Notes under the pieces: model-generated
Seen by the model: the letters and a program-made list of their open reading frames with translations, nothing else
Told to the model about the DNA's origin: nothing
Databases searched by the model: none
In this document: piece after piece, positions 21,557-31,484 of the stretch
How the letters are laid out: every line of letters begins with the position of its first letter
Numbering within the stretch: position 1 is the first letter of the stretch
Assembly: GCA_001189345.1 (NCBI GenBank)
Contig: LFKV01000037.1
Span: 1-64,000 of the forward strand
Source: Candidatus Paraburkholderia kirkii
Lineage (GTDB): Bacteria > Pseudomonadota > Gammaproteobacteria > Burkholderiales > Burkholderiaceae
Direction: 5' to 3'
Length of the DNA stretch: 64,000 nucleotides
Translations under genes and position numbers: made by a program

Positions 21557-22849
21557 TTATTGCATGAACGGACCCCAGGACGGCTCGCGCACCACACCGC
21601 CCTGTAAGGACAAGACTTGCCGTGTGCGACCATCGGTCGAAACGGCTGCCAACACGCCACGTCCGTTTACTTGGGTGGCGTAGAGGATGTACTGACCATT
21701 CGCCGCGAAGCTCGGCGATTCGTCATGCGTCGTGTCGGTCAGCCCCGTCGCCGTGCCGGACGCGAGGTCCTGCAGGTACAGCTTGAAGCCGCCGCCAGTG
21801 CGCGAAATGTACGCGAGTTGCTTGCCGTCCGGGCTCACGCGCGGGCTCGTGTTGTACGCGCCCGTGAACGTGACCCGCTGGGCCGCGCCGGCGCTTTCAC
21901 CCACCGCCGGCATCTTGTAGATCTGCGGTTGGCCGCCGCGATCGCTCGTGAAATAAATCCAGTTGCCATCAGGAGAGTAGAACGGCTCGGTGTCGATGGA
22001 ACTGCCTTGCGTCAGGCGGCGCAGGCCGGAGCCGTCTGCGTTGACCTCGAAGATTTGCGTGTTGCCGGTGCGCGAGAGCGCGACCGCGATCTTGCGGCCG
22101 TCAGGCGACCACGCCGGGGCACTGTTGTTGCCCTTCTGATTCGACACGACCACGCGACGTCCCGTCGGCAGGTCGTGAATATAGACCACCGGCTTCTTGC
22201 GCTCGAACGACACGTACGCGACCTTCGTGCCGTCCGGCGACCACGCCGGTGAGATGATCGGCTCGGGGCTGGAGAGGCCGATCTTCGCGTCCTGGCCGTC
22301 CGAATCCGAAATCTGCAACTGATAGCGGCCGCCCGTCTGAATGACGTAGGACAGACGCGTCGCAAACACGCCGCGGCCGCCGAGCAGCTTCGCGTAGATG
22401 TAGTCGGCGATCTTGTGCGCGCTCATGCGCAGGCCGCTTTCGGCGCTCACGAGCGACAGGCCGCCGAGGTTCTGCTGCTTGACCGTGTCATACAGACGGA
22501 AGCGCACTTCGTACTGGCCGTTCGGCAGCTTGTTTACGCTGCCGGACACGAATGCGTCCGCGCCCTTTGCCTTCCAGGCGCCGAGGTTGACCGAATCCGT
22601 CTCCGAAACGGGCGTGCCGCCCGCGTCGATATTCGTGAACTTGCCGCTGCGTTGCAGATCCTGGCGAATGATCGCGCTGACTTGCTGCGGCGAACTCGCT
22701 TCATTGGCGAAATTGGCCGTCGCGATCGGGAACTGGGTCGAACCGACGCCGGTCACGAGTACGTTCAACTGGGCGTGTGCGGCGGTGCCGGCTGCAATCA
22801 GGCAGGACGCGACCAGCGTTCTCAGGCCAAGCTTCGTCATCAAACTCAT
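21557..22849 (-). CDS. tolB: Tol-Pal system translocation protein TolB
   Basis: Periplasmic six-bladed beta-propeller that binds Pal and TolA. I chose ATG 22849 ([20 protein letters not shown]) because it gives a proper signal peptide ending [12 protein letters not shown]; the open frame upstream to 22930 is Arg-rich and not native. An N-terminal alpha/beta domain is followed by repeated propeller blades with [34 protein letters not shown] and [11 protein letters not shown]. About 430 residues, complete. tolA lies 103 bp upstream. Confidence 0.97.
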   Translation of the reverse strand: MSLMTKLGLRTLVASCLIAAGTAAHAQLNVLVTGVGSTQFPIATANFANEASSPQQVSAIIRQDLQRSGKFTNIDAGGTPVSETDSVNLGAWKAKGADAFVSGSVNKLPNGQYEVRFRLYDTVKQQNLGGLSLVSAESGLRMSAHKIADYIYAKLLGGRGVFATRLSYVIQTGGRYQLQISDSDGQDAKIGLSSPEPIISPAWSPDGTKVAYVSFERKKPVVYIHDLPTGRRVVVSNQKGNNSAPAWSPDGRKIAVALSRTGNTQIFEVNADGSGLRRLTQGSSIDTEPFYSPDGNWIYFTSDRGGQPQIYKMPAVGESAGAAQRVTFTGAYNTSPRVSPDGKQLAYISRTGGGFKLYLQDLASGTATGLTDTTHDESPSFAANGQYILYATQVNGRGVLAAVSTDGRTRQVLSLQGGVVREPSWGPFMQ

Positions 22850-22952
22850 GCTGTATAGAGATAAAAGCGTTTTCAAGTGTCCGCGGACTGCAGAACAGAC
22901 CCGCGGGCGCACAATTCGTTCCCGGCGCACATTCGGGCGCGCCTTCGCCCGA

Positions 22953-24005
22953 TCAGCCTCCCGCCGGACGCAGCGTGATCGTGAAGTGATCCGGTGCCTT
23001 GCCGTCGATGTCGACGGGCATCGGATCCGAGCGCTGCACCGCGCGCAACGCCGCTTGATCCCACTGCTCGTTGCCGCTCGAACGCGTGATGTTGGCCGAC
23101 AGCAGAGTGCCCGACGGCGAGCAGCGGACCGACACGACTGTCTCCAGCCCGGCGGTTTCGCTCACCCACACGATATTCGGCCGCACACGCCGCTGCACCT
23201 TCTCGGCATATCCCGGCGAGGTGGCATTGCTGCCCGCGCCTTTGCCGGTGCCGCTCTTGGCGAGACCCTCGCCGCTCGACCCCGTACCGCCGCCCAGCTG
23301 ACCTTGCAACTGAGCGAGGCGCGTCTTGCGCTCGGCATCGAGTTTGGCCTTGGCTTCGGCTTCGGCCTTGGCTTTGGCCTGCGCGTCGGCCTTCGCCTTG
23401 GCTTCCTGCTGCTCCTTCTGTTGTTCCTTCAACTGCTCCTGCTTCTGCGCTTCGGCCTGCTGCTGCTGGCGCTGCTTCTCCTGCTGCGCCTTCAACTGCT
23501 GCTGTTTCTGCAGTTCCGCCTGACGCGACTGCTCGATCTGCTTCTGCTTTTCCTGCATCGCCTTTTGCTGGGCGGCCTGCGCGGCCAACTGCTGCTGGCG
23601 CTTCGCTTCCGCTTCCTGCTGCGCCTGCTGGCGGCGCTGCTCGGCGAGTTGCGCTTCGCGCGCGGCGGCTTCCTGCTGCTTGCGCTTCTTTTCCTGCAAC
23701 GCGATGTCCGCGTCCTCGTCCTTCGCGGGCGGCGGCGCGGGCTGCACCTTGACCGGCGCGGGCGGCGGCGGAGCGGGGCGGGGCGTCGGCGCGGACAGGT
23801 CAGGGACCTCGGTCCAGATTTCCGCTTCGGCGCCCGCGGGCGTGTTGTTCTGCCAGTTGATGCCGTGGTACAGCAGCCAAATGAGCAGCAGATGCATCAG
23901 CGCGGCGAGCGCGAACGCCTTGCCTGTCCCGCGCTCGCGAGGCGGGCGGATGGGCCGCGCGGACGCGCCGCGCGCGTGGCCGTGCTTGTTCTGCGAATCG
24001 ATCAT
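22953..24005 (-). CDS. tolA: Tol-Pal inner-membrane linker TolA
   Basis: TolA spans the periplasm and couples the TolQR motor to TolB-Pal. The 350-residue protein has one N-terminal transmembrane helix ([20 protein letters not shown]), a Pro-rich stretch ([19 protein letters not shown]), a long Q/K/A/E-rich helix (about residues 100-235), and a C-terminal TonB/TolA fold ([38 protein letters not shown]). The start overlaps the tolR stop by 4 bp (ATGA). Intact. Confidence 0.96.
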   Translation of the reverse strand: MIDSQNKHGHARGASARPIRPPRERGTGKAFALAALMHLLLIWLLYHGINWQNNTPAGAEAEIWTEVPDLSAPTPRPAPPPPAPVKVQPAPPPAKDEDADIALQEKKRKQQEAAAREAQLAEQRRQQAQQEAEAKRQQQLAAQAAQQKAMQEKQKQIEQSRQAELQKQQQLKAQQEKQRQQQQAEAQKQEQLKEQQKEQQEAKAKADAQAKAKAEAEAKAKLDAERKTRLAQLQGQLGGGTGSSGEGLAKSGTGKGAGSNATSPGYAEKVQRRVRPNIVWVSETAGLETVVSVRCSPSGTLLSANITRSSGNEQWDQAALRAVQRSDPMPVDIDGKAPDHFTITLRPAGG

Positions 24006-24445
24006 TGCGATTTGACGAGCAATCCGACGCGCTTCACGCCGCGCGCCGTCATATCGGACATCACGTTCACCACGACTTCGTACTTCACCATCTTGTCAGC
24101 GGCGATCACAACGGGCTGATCGGGATGCGACTCCTGCCGATTCAGCACGAACGTGTTGAGGTCGTCCTTGGTCATCTTCTGCTCTTGCGTCGCGCCGCCG
24201 TCTTCCTTGTAGCGCACGTTCATGCTGCCGTCCGCCTTGATGTTGATGACGAGCGGCGGCTGCTGCTCCTGCGGCTGCGCGTTGCCGACGGTCGGCAGGT
24301 TGATGATCGAGGGAGAGACGAGCGGCGCCGTCACCATGAAGATGACGAGCAGCACGAGCATCACGTCGATGTACGGCACGATGTTGATGTCGGCCATCGC
24401 GCGGCGTGAGCCGCCGCGCATGCTGGAACGAATCGGGCCTGCCAT
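24002..24445 (-). CDS. tolR: Tol-Pal motor protein TolR (ExbD/TolR family)
   Basis: A 147-residue single-pass protein whose transmembrane helix (INIVPYIDVMLVLLVIFMVT) contains the proton-handling Asp of ExbD/TolR/MotB-type stators (YIDVMLV). The periplasmic domain follows (INLPTVGNAQPQEQQP ... VNVMSDMTARGVKRVGLLV). Start 14 bp after tolQ stop, end overlapping tolA start. Intact. Confidence 0.97.
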   Translation of the reverse strand: MAGPIRSSMRGGSRRAMADINIVPYIDVMLVLLVIFMVTAPLVSPSIINLPTVGNAQPQEQQPPLVINIKADGSMNVRYKEDGGATQEQKMTKDDLNTFVLNRQESHPDQPVVIAADKMVKYEVVVNVMSDMTARGVKRVGLLVKSQ

Positions 24446-24459
24446 CGCGGACTCCTTTC

Positions 24460-25137
24460 CTAGTGCGCCTGACGCTGCAGGATGTTCGAGAACTCTTCGA
24501 TGAAGGTCTCGAAGCGGATCGCCAGGCGATCGATGTCGTGCGCGTAGCGGTTGTACGCGACCACCGCCGGAATCGCGGCGAACAGGCCGATTGCGGTCGC
24601 GACGAGCGCCTCGGCGATGCCCGGCGCCACGTTCGCGAGCGTCGCCTGCTGCACGTTGGCGAGACTGCGGAACGAGTTCATGATCCCCCAGACCGTGCCG
24701 AAGAGACCGATATACGGGCTCACCGAGCCGACCGACGCGAGAAACGCGAGATTCGCCTCGAGCACGTCCATTTCGCGCTGGAACGCGGCGCGCATCGCGC
24801 GGCGGGAGCCGTCGAGAATCGCGCCCGGATCGGTGATGCGGCGCTCCTTGCCCTTCAGGAATTCGCGCATGCCGGATTCAAAGATGCGCTCCAGCGCACC
24901 GATGGTGTGGCGGTTGTTCGCCGCGCTCTGATAGAGCGCCTGCAGGTCGCCACCCGACCAGAAATCGCGCTCGAAGCGCTCGGTTTGCGCGCGCGCGCGG
25001 CGAATGGCGAACCACTTGCGGAAAATGAAGGTCCACGACAGCAGCGACAGCAGCAGAAGCAGGGCCATCACCGCCTGCGCGAGCAGGCTCGCGTGAATGA
25101 CGAGAGAAACGATCGACAGGTCTTGTGTATTGTTCAT
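24460..25137 (-). CDS. tolQ: Tol-Pal motor protein TolQ (ExbB/MotA family)
   Basis: A 225-residue inner-membrane protein with three transmembrane segments (SLLAQAVMALLLLLSLLSW near the N-terminus, GSVSPYIGLFGTVWGIM, and VATAIGLFAAIPAVVAYN), the ion-channel partner of TolR. The conserved GLFGTVWGI and AEALVATAIGL motifs are present. Complete. ybgC lies 164 bp upstream, a little more than the short gap usual in this operon. Confidence 0.97.
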   Translation of the reverse strand: MNNTQDLSIVSLVIHASLLAQAVMALLLLLSLLSWTFIFRKWFAIRRARAQTERFERDFWSGGDLQALYQSAANNRHTIGALERIFESGMREFLKGKERRITDPGAILDGSRRAMRAAFQREMDVLEANLAFLASVGSVSPYIGLFGTVWGIMNSFRSLANVQQATLANVAPGIAEALVATAIGLFAAIPAVVAYNRYAHDIDRLAIRFETFIEEFSNILQRQAH

Positions 25138-25301
25138 AAAGGTCCGCTATTACGTCCCGAAAGGGGCGTCCGGTCAAGGCGTCATGCTTTTGTGAAATGA
25201 ATGTGAATCAAACGAAAGCCGCGCCGTGGCCGGCTCGTGCTCGGTAGTGCTTCCTCTGTTGTCCGAAACTTGGTTCGCGTCAGGTGCAATGCGTTCATCG
25301 G

Positions 25302-25751
25302 TCAGACTCGGTCCGGGTTTGCGCCGTTGCCCGCTGCGTGCGGGCCGCGTTTCAGTCCGTCGAGCACCGCATCGGGAATCCCGGCCGGACGAATCGACGC
25401 GCGATCCACCGAGGCGACGCGAATGTCGCCGCTTGCGAGCAGCACGCCGTCGCGCCACGCTTCCTGATGAAAATCCACCGATGCGCGCCCGAGCCGCGCG
25501 ACGCGGCTCACGATGCGAATGACGTCGTCCAGACGCGCCGGCGACGAATAATCGACGGACGCGCGCCTCACGACGAACACGATGCCGTCCGACTCGGTGA
25601 GACGCTGCTGATCGATGCCGCATGCGCGCAGCCATTCGGTGCGCGCTCGAAGAACTTCAGGTAGTTCGCATAGAAGAAAGACGATGCCGCCGGCGTCGGT
25701 GTCCTCGTAGTACACCCGAATCGGCCACTCGAAAGTCAACGGATCACTCAC
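25302..25751 (-). CDS. ybgC: YbgC-type acyl-CoA thioesterase with a compensated double frameshift
   Basis: A hotdog-fold thioesterase, first gene of the Tol-Pal operon. The 149-residue frame is open. The front (MSDPLTFEWPIRVYYEDTDAGGIV) with the catalytic Asp and the rest (ARTEWLRACGIDQQRL onward) look normal, but residues about 26-35 read FLLCELPEVLR. In the next frame the same bases read FYANYLKFFER, the expected family sequence. An insertion of about 4 bp near 25675 and an equal loss near 25642 would explain this. The altered segment is part of the active-site helix, so the enzyme is probably inactive although no stop arises. Confidence 0.85.
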   Translation of the reverse strand: MSDPLTFEWPIRVYYEDTDAGGIVFLLCELPEVLRARTEWLRACGIDQQRLTESDGIVFVVRRASVDYSSPARLDDVIRIVSRVARLGRASVDFHQEAWRDGVLLASGDIRVASVDRASIRPAGIPDAVLDGLKRGPHAAGNGANPDRV

Positions 25752-25853
25752 CTTTGCGCTGCTCCGCTCGCACGGAGGCTCGTCAGGCCGCTCCGGCTCG
25801 CTTTTTGACGGATATTCATCGGCGGCATTTTACCGGAAGCGGAAGCACCACCG

Positions 25854-25931
25854 TGGACTTGCCCCCGCAAAAGCCGGACATGCGGTGACGCTTAAATTTT
25901 GAGGTAGTCTTCTGCCTATGTTTTAAGCCTA
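25854..25931 (+). mobile_element. isolated IS2-group left end (second copy)
   Basis: Starts TGGACTTGCCCCCGC at 25854 and is identical to the complement of 2018-2095. Here it leads straight into an inverted IS630 copy, but the IS2 body (orfA/orfB) is missing on the far side. Confidence 0.8.
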
Positions 25932-27045
25932 TTCCATTGCGTCATTGAATTGGCACTGGTCGAATCCGGCGCGAAGGATCGTCATATTTCCACTTGATCG
26001 GTTTCGGGTTCTTGTTGTGTTCGCGGATGTATCGGCATCAGTTTGCGATCCCAATCCTTCACCGAAGTGAAGATGCCGCGAGCGATCACTTCACGCTGAA
26101 TGCGCGAGAACCAGTTCTCCACCTGGTTGAGCCACGACGAGTAGGTCGGCGTGAAGTGCAGGTGCACGTTGCGCTGCGCATCAAGGAAGTCGGCAACCCG
26201 CTGCGTCTTATGGCTGCTGACGTTGTCGCAGATCGCGTGGATTTCCCGGCGTTTGGGCTGGCTGGCGACGACGTCGGTCAGGAAGGCCACGAACTGCTCG
26301 CTGGTGTGGCGCGCCACCGTCTTGCCCAGCACCTCGCCGGTGGCAGTATTGAACGCCGCGAACAGGCTGAGCGTGCCGTTGCGCTTGTACTCGAAGCCGT
26401 GACTCTCGGCGCGCCCGGGCGACAGCGGCAGCATACGGTCCTTGCGATCGAGTGCCTGGATCGCGGTCTTCTCGTCCACGCAGAACACCGCTGCGTGCGC
26501 CGGCGGGTTCAGGTACAGCCCGATCACGTCGGCTGCCTTGGTCTCGAAGTCCGGGTCGTTGGAGACCATGTGCCGCTCCAACTGCTGCGGCTTGATGCCG
26601 TGCTTGCGCCAGATGCGCTGCACGGCCGAGACCGATACGTCGCCGAGTTCTGCTGCGAGCTTGTAGCTACTCCAGTGTGTCGAACCGTCGGCGGGTTTGT
26701 GCTTGAGGGTGCACTTGAGCACCCGCGCTTCCAGTTTGGCCGGTGGCTGCGTAGGCGCCCGCCCGCGGTGCCGGGCGTACATGCCGGCTAGTCGCTCGCT
26801 GAGGAAGCGCCCCGACCAGCGTGCGATGAAGCGCGAATCGCAACCCAGTGTGCGCATGATACTGTCGCGCGATTCGCCGTCCTCGAGCATCAGGATCAAC
26901 TTTGCGCGTCGCACGTCCGCCGCACGCACCGTTCGGCTGCGCGCCGCCGACAACAGTTGCTCACGTTCGATATCTGTCAGGTTCATTTTGACCCATGACC
27001 TGTATCTGAACACAGACAGGGTGCTAATTCAATAACGCAGCGCAA
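25932..27045 (-). mobile_element. IS630-family insertion sequence, copy 2 (inverted)
   Basis: Identical in length to copy 1 and flanked by TA (25930-25931 and 27046-27047). One difference is visible near the left end of the element (AATAACGCAG at 27031-27040 against AATGACGCAG in copy 1). Together with the IS2 end it forms a 1194-bp block that is the inverted twin of 902-2095. It adjoins a truncated LysR gene on the right. Confidence 0.92.
25982..26986 (-). CDS. IS630-family transposase, copy 2
   Basis: The translation is identical to the transposase at 963-1967, including the non-native last 19 residues after LM, so it shares the same +1 C frameshift. DDE residues (FCVDEKTAI, ICDNVSSHK, QVENWF) are intact. 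The shared lesion shows the two copies descend from one already frameshifted parent. Confidence 0.9.
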   Translation of the reverse strand: MNLTDIEREQLLSAARSRTVRAADVRRAKLILMLEDGESRDSIMRTLGCDSRFIARWSGRFLSERLAGMYARHRGRAPTQPPAKLEARVLKCTLKHKPADGSTHWSSYKLAAELGDVSVSAVQRIWRKHGIKPQQLERHMVSNDPDFETKAADVIGLYLNPPAHAAVFCVDEKTAIQALDRKDRMLPLSPGRAESHGFEYKRNGTLSLFAAFNTATGEVLGKTVARHTSEQFVAFLTDVVASQPKRREIHAICDNVSSHKTQRVADFLDAQRNVHLHFTPTYSSWLNQVENWFSRIQREVIARGIFTSVKDWDRKLMPIHPRTQQEPETDQVEI

Positions 27046-27047
27046 TA

Positions 27048-27928
27048 GGCGTGGCAAGGCATCGAACAATCGTCACGCACGGCGCGGTCAGTCATCAGAT
27101 TCGCGCACTGGAGGCGGAACTCGGCGTGCCGCTTTTCGCGCGCGACGGCAAGCGGGTGCGCCTCACCAATCGCGGCAGGCAGTACGCCGCCGAGGTGCGC
27201 GCGGCGCTCGTGGCGCTGGCGGAAGCGACGCGCCGTATCCGCTCGGGCGATCGCGACCGGCAGCTGATCGTGTCAATGCTGTCCTCGTTCTCGGCGCGGT
27301 GGCTCACGCCGCGCGTGGGCAAGTTCATCGAGCAGCATCCGGAAATCGACCTCGAATTGCTGTCGACCAACGCGCTCACGGACTTCAACCGCGACGACGT
27401 CGATGTCGCGATCCGTTTCGGCTACGGCAAATATGCCGGGCTGCATACCGAGGAATTGCTGGACGAAGTGTGCTTTCCGGCGTGCTCGCCGAATTTCCGC
27501 GGCGGCGAACTGCCGCGCGTGCCGCAGGATCTGGCGAACGTGCCGCTCCTACGCTCGGACGAGGAACTGTGGCGGCCGTGTTCGACGCGGCCGGGCTCAC
27601 GGATTTACCGGAGCCGAAGCACGGCGTCTTGTATGAGGATTCGTCGAACCTGCTGCAGGCGGCCATCGACGGCCAGGGAATCGCGCTCGTGCGGCGCTCG
27701 CTTGCGATGCAGGAGATTCTCGCCGGGCGTCTCGTGCGGCTTTTCAACGTGGATGGGCCGAGCCCGTGGAAGTATTACTTCGTGTGTCCGCCCGCGCTGC
27801 TCGAAACGGCGCGCGTGCAGGCCTTCAGGGAATGACTCGTCGGCGAGGCCGAACAGTTCAGGCTTCTCTACGAGCGCACGCCGGCGGTGTGCGATGAGCC
27901 CGCAGGCCGGATCAAAGCACTACCTTGA
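27048..27928 (+). pseudogene. LysR-family regulator (GcvA-like), truncated and broken
   Basis: Starts abruptly at the IS630 end. ARHRT then VTHGAVSHQIRALEAELG is the end of a LysR helix-turn-helix with part of the helix missing. The effector domain follows (VSMLSSFSARWLTPRVGKFI, DVAIRFGYGKYAGLHTEELL). A frameshift near 27570 moves the frame to VFDAAGLTDLPEPKHGVLYEDSSN, and a TGA at about 27833 replaces an expected Trp (FRE-W-LVGEAEQF). The frame ends at TGA 27926-27928, overlapping the ybeD stop. It is inactivated three ways. Confidence 0.85.
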
Positions 27929-28235
27929 CCATCGGATGGCCGGTGAGCGCGCGGTAGATGTCGTCGAGATGAGCGCGATTCTGCGCGCGCACGGTGCAGG
28001 TGAGCCCCGCGTAGTTGCCGCCGGACGACGGACGTGTCTCGACGTGCGAGACGTCGAAATCCTTGTCGAACGCCTTGAGCACGTCGACGATCGTGTCGTG
28101 AAAGTCCGGATGTGACTTGCCCATCACCTTGATCGGGAAATCGCAGGGGAATTCGAACAGTTCGTCGGCGCTGTGCGCGGCGGCGTCGGTCGGATCGGTG
28201 GATGGCGGCTTGGAGTCGGGCTTGGAATCGGACAT
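27912..28235 (-). CDS. ybeD: YbeD/DUF493-family protein
   Basis: A 107-residue small alpha/beta (ferredoxin-like) protein with the conserved core FPCDFPIKVMGKSHPDFHDTI and the C-terminal RALTGHPMVKVVL. Family members usually lie beside lipB, and a regulatory role has been proposed for E. coli YbeD without firm proof. I chose ATG 28235 because upstream in-frame sequence is antisense to dat. It lies 11 bp after dat in the same orientation. Intact. Confidence 0.92.
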   Translation of the reverse strand: MSDSKPDSKPPSTDPTDAAAHSADELFEFPCDFPIKVMGKSHPDFHDTIVDVLKAFDKDFDVSHVETRPSSGGNYAGLTCTVRAQNRAHLDDIYRALTGHPMVKVVL

Positions 28236-28246
28236 GGCTTTCTCCT

Positions 28247-29158
28247 TCACTTCGCGCGTTTCGCCTCTTTGGCGAATTCCCTCGCCTTGGCCCGCTGATA
28301 GGCGTCGTACAGTGCAGCATAGACCGGACCGGGCCTGCCGGCGCCGACGTTTTTGCCGTCGAGCGTCGTGATCGGCATGACTTCTTTGGTCGCGGAGCTG
28401 ATCATGATTTCGTCGGCGAAGCGCAACTCGGCTTCGGTGATGTCGCGCTCCTCGAAGCGGATGCCTGCCTCCTTCGCCAGCTCCTCGACCAGACCGTAGC
28501 GGATGCCTTCCAGAATGCGCGGCCCGCGCGGCGCGCCCAGCAGCGCGCCGTTCTTTACCACCCACACATTCGAGGACGAGCCCTCGGTCAGCAAGCCGTC
28601 GCGCAACTGGATGGTTTCCAGTGCCTCGTTTTCGACCGCATGCTGGGCCATCAGCACGTTGCCGAGCAGTGACACCGACTTGATGTCGCAATGCAGCCAG
28701 CGCTTGTCCTCCGCGGTCACGGCCGCCGCGCCGCGCGCGCGCTCGTCCGCGCTCGGGAACACGAGCTTACTGACCATGACGAACACGGTCGGCGTGATGT
28801 CCGCCGGAAACGCGTGTCCGCGCCGCTTCGCGACGCCGCGCGTCACCTGGATGTAGACGAGCGCGTCGCCCTCGCCCGCGTTCTCGCGGATCGCGCGATC
28901 GATCAGCGCGCGCCAGCCGGCGTCGTCGAACGGATTGTCGATGCGGATCTTGCCGAGGCTGCGCTCGAGCCGCGCGAGATGCTGCTTCAGGCGGAACGGC
29001 AGGCGCGCGCCGTCGGCTTGCGCGTAGAGCGGCACGACTTCATACACGCCGTCGCCGAAGATGAACCCGCGGTCGAGCACGGGAATGCGCGCTTCGGAAA
29101 GCGGCCCCCACTCGCCGTTCAGATAAACCGTCGGATCGAACGCTTCGGCTTGGCTCAT
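28247..29158 (-). CDS. dat: D-amino-acid aminotransferase (class IV PLP enzyme)
   Basis: Interconverts D-amino acids and 2-oxo acids, which can supply D-Glu and D-Ala for the cell wall. The 303-residue protein begins MSQAEAFDPTVYLNGEWGPL. Family motifs include VLDRGFIFGDGVYEVV, the PLP lysine region LHCDIKSVSLLGNVL, and EGSSSNVWVVKNGALLGAP. I chose ATG 29158 over an upstream in-frame Met because family members start with a short leader before VYLNG. It lies 29 bp after dacC. Intact. Confidence 0.93.
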   Translation of the reverse strand: MSQAEAFDPTVYLNGEWGPLSEARIPVLDRGFIFGDGVYEVVPLYAQADGARLPFRLKQHLARLERSLGKIRIDNPFDDAGWRALIDRAIRENAGEGDALVYIQVTRGVAKRRGHAFPADITPTVFVMVSKLVFPSADERARGAAAVTAEDKRWLHCDIKSVSLLGNVLMAQHAVENEALETIQLRDGLLTEGSSSNVWVVKNGALLGAPRGPRILEGIRYGLVEELAKEAGIRFEERDITEAELRFADEIMISSATKEVMPITTLDGKNVGAGRPGPVYAALYDAYQRAKAREFAKEAKRAK

Positions 29159-29187
29159 CGAGACCGCTCCTTTTTTCAGACCGTCGA

Positions 29188-30420
29188 TTACTTGCTGCGC
29201 TTTTGCCACATCAGCAGCGCCGAATCCCACAGGCGGCTGAACAGGCCCGCCTCCGGCACATCCTGCAGCGCGACGAGCGGGAACTGCGCGACTTCCTTGC
29301 CGTCCGCCATCATCTTGACGGTGCCGACCTGCTGACCCTTCTTGATCGGCGCGACGAGCAGGTCGTTGTGCGTGACGGTCGGCTTGACCTTGTCGCCCAG
29401 GCCCTTCGGCACGGTGATGTACTGATCGGACGCGACGCCCACCTGCACGTTGTTGGCCGCGCCCTTGTACACACGCGGCGAGTCGATCACCTGATCGGCC
29501 TTGTAGAGGCGCAGCGCGTCATACGCAGTGTAGCCGTAGTTCAGCATCTTCAGGCTGTCCTGCACGCGATTGTGCTCTTTCGGCTCGCCCATCATCACGG
29601 CGACGAGACGGCGGCTCGCGTCGGGCACGCCGACGAGCGAACGCTTGGCGGTCGCGATCAGGCAATAGCCGGCGGCCTTCATGTGGCCGGTCTTCAGGCC
29701 GTCGACGGTCGGATCGAGCCACAGCAGGCGGTTACGGTTCGGCTGCTTGATCTTGTTGTACGTGAAGTCCTTCACCGAGAAGATGCTGTAGTACTCGGGG
29801 AAATCGCGGATCAGGCGCGTCGACAGTACGGCGAGGTCGCCGGCGGTCGTGTAATGCTGCGGATCGGGCATGCCGTTCACATCGGCGAAGTTGGTGTTCT
29901 TCATGCCGATGCGCTTCGCCGCCGCGTTCATCAGCTGCACGAAGTTGCCTTCGCCGCCGCCGACGAGCTCGGCCAGCGCGATGGCCGCGTCGTTGCCCGA
30001 CTGCACGATCATGCCGTACACCAGGTCGTGCACCGTGACCGGCTTGTTCGCCTCGATGAACATGCGCGACTCGTCCGTCTTCACGCGGCGCACGGCCTCG
30101 CTTGGCATGACGGTCTGATCCATGTTGATCTTCTTCGCCTTGAGCGCGTCGAAGACAAGATACGCGGTCATCAGCTTCGTGAGCGATGCCGGCTCGACGC
30201 GCTCATCGGGATTGCCCGAGGCGAGCACCTGATTGCTGGTTACATCGACGAGCACCCACGAACGCGCCGTCACGTCGGGCGGCAGAACTTGCGCGAACGC
30301 GCTTGCGGCCGCCAGCACGGCGGGCAACACGAGTGCGGCCTGGAAGGCGCGGCGATGGAGAGCGGAGGCAGTGGACATGGAAACAGCGGGAACAGACAGG
30401 CCGGAAGGGAGAAAGCGCAT
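29188..30420 (-). CDS. dacC: D-alanyl-D-alanine carboxypeptidase (PBP5/6 type)
   Basis: Trims the terminal D-Ala from peptidoglycan pentapeptides in the periplasm. It has a signal peptide (ALVLPAVLAAASAFA-QVLPP), the Ser-x-x-Lys nucleophile in EPASLTKLMTAYL, the Ser-x-Asn in VQSGNDAAIAL and the Lys-Thr-Gly in DGLKTGHMKAAGYC. A C-terminal beta domain and an amphipathic membrane-anchoring helix (EAGLFSRLWDSALLMWQKRSK) follow. The start is uncertain between 30444, 30420 and 30378; all give a usable signal peptide. Complete. Confidence 0.95.
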   Translation of the reverse strand: MRFLPSGLSVPAVSMSTASALHRRAFQAALVLPAVLAAASAFAQVLPPDVTARSWVLVDVTSNQVLASGNPDERVEPASLTKLMTAYLVFDALKAKKINMDQTVMPSEAVRRVKTDESRMFIEANKPVTVHDLVYGMIVQSGNDAAIALAELVGGGEGNFVQLMNAAAKRIGMKNTNFADVNGMPDPQHYTTAGDLAVLSTRLIRDFPEYYSIFSVKDFTYNKIKQPNRNRLLWLDPTVDGLKTGHMKAAGYCLIATAKRSLVGVPDASRRLVAVMMGEPKEHNRVQDSLKMLNYGYTAYDALRLYKADQVIDSPRVYKGAANNVQVGVASDQYITVPKGLGDKVKPTVTHNDLLVAPIKKGQQVGTVKMMADGKEVAQFPLVALQDVPEAGLFSRLWDSALLMWQKRSK

Positions 30421-30857
30421 AGGATCGATCGGCAGAAAAAGCATCGGCGCTTCGTCGATGATCGGGGATCGGGGTCGGCGAAACGCGGGTTGAACAGGCG
30501 GACCGTCGATGCCGGCCGCGCGCTTCGCCAGGAAGGCAGCACACGCGGTGCCGCGGCGAAGAAGCGCTCATTCGACAGACGGCCGCGCTATCGGTTCTCA
30601 AACGTTTGGCTTGGGCGCTCGTCGCGTGGACCGGCGCATCGGCATCGAACGATGCATCGCGCGACGCCGCTCGAGCGAAACAAAGGCTGCGGCGAAAAAA
30701 TTCTGCGCCATTATACGCGCCGCGCGCCGCCGGACTCCTGCGAATCTCCCTAAATGTCGCGTGAATCGATGCTTTTCGGCACGCCGGAAGCAATGCGGCG
30801 CAAGCCTTCGAAAGCCTTGCGCCGCGCGGGGAATGTCCGGAACGAGTCGACGGCGCG
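30421..30857. other. intergenic region upstream of dacC
   Basis: 437 bp between dacC and the hydrolase gene, both on the minus strand. I find no convincing gene on either strand; open frames here are Arg-rich shadows. It probably holds the dacC promoter, but I cannot place it with confidence. Confidence 0.5.
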
Positions 30858-31484
30858 TCAGCGCCACGCATCGACGATCACGCGCTTCAGGATATGCAGC
30901 TTGCGATGGAAGAAGTGCTCGCCGCCCGGAATCACGACGACCAGCAGCTCCTGCGGCCGCGCCCAGTCGTACACGGACTGGATCGGCACGGTGTCGTCCA
31001 CCTCGCCGTGAATCACGAGCGTGGTTTCGGGCACGGGCGCGACGTCCCAGCGGCTCGCCGCCGTGCCGACGAACACCATGCGCTCGATGTCCTTCCCCGC
31101 CTCAAGCATGCGCTTCGCGACATGCGACAGCACAAACGTGCCGAACGAAAAGCCCGCGAGCACGACCGGCACGTCGGACTGACCGGGCTGCGCGCGCATG
31201 TGGTCGATCACCGCGAACAGATCGTCCTGCTCGCCGATGCCGTTGTCGTGCTCGCCCGCCGTCTGTCCGACGCCGCGGAAATTCGAGCGGTAGGTCGTGT
31301 AGCCGAGCTGCACGAAGGTGCGCGCGAGCGTCTGCGCGACCTTGTTGTCCATCGTGCCGCCGAACAGCGGATGCGGATGCGCGACGAGCGCGATGCCCCG
31401 CGGCGCGCCTTCCGTGCGATCCAGCGCGACTTCGATCTTGCCGACGGGACCGTCGATCAGGAATTTTTCGGTTTGCGCGTTCAT
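30858..31484 (-). CDS. alpha/beta hydrolase
   Basis: A 208-residue single-domain hydrolase with HPHPLFGGTMDNKV (oxyanion region), nucleophile elbow AGFSFGTFV (Ser), acid region IHGEVDDTVP and His in IPGGEHFFH. The substrate is unknown. The start overlaps the stop of the ferredoxin gene by 4 bp, so the two are translationally coupled. Intact. Confidence 0.88.
   Translation of the reverse strand: MNAQTEKFLIDGPVGKIEVALDRTEGAPRGIALVAHPHPLFGGTMDNKVAQTLARTFVQLGYTTYRSNFRGVGQTAGEHDNGIGEQDDLFAVIDHMRAQPGQSDVPVVLAGFSFGTFVLSHVAKRMLEAGKDIERMVFVGTAASRWDVAPVPETTLVIHGEVDDTVPIQSVYDWARPQELLVVVIPGGEHFFHRKLHILKRVIVDAWR

Noticed and set aside
22413-24119. 568-codon plus-strand frame opposite tolB and tolA
   Set aside because: Leu-rich low-complexity shadow of the TolA Gln/Lys/Ala helix.
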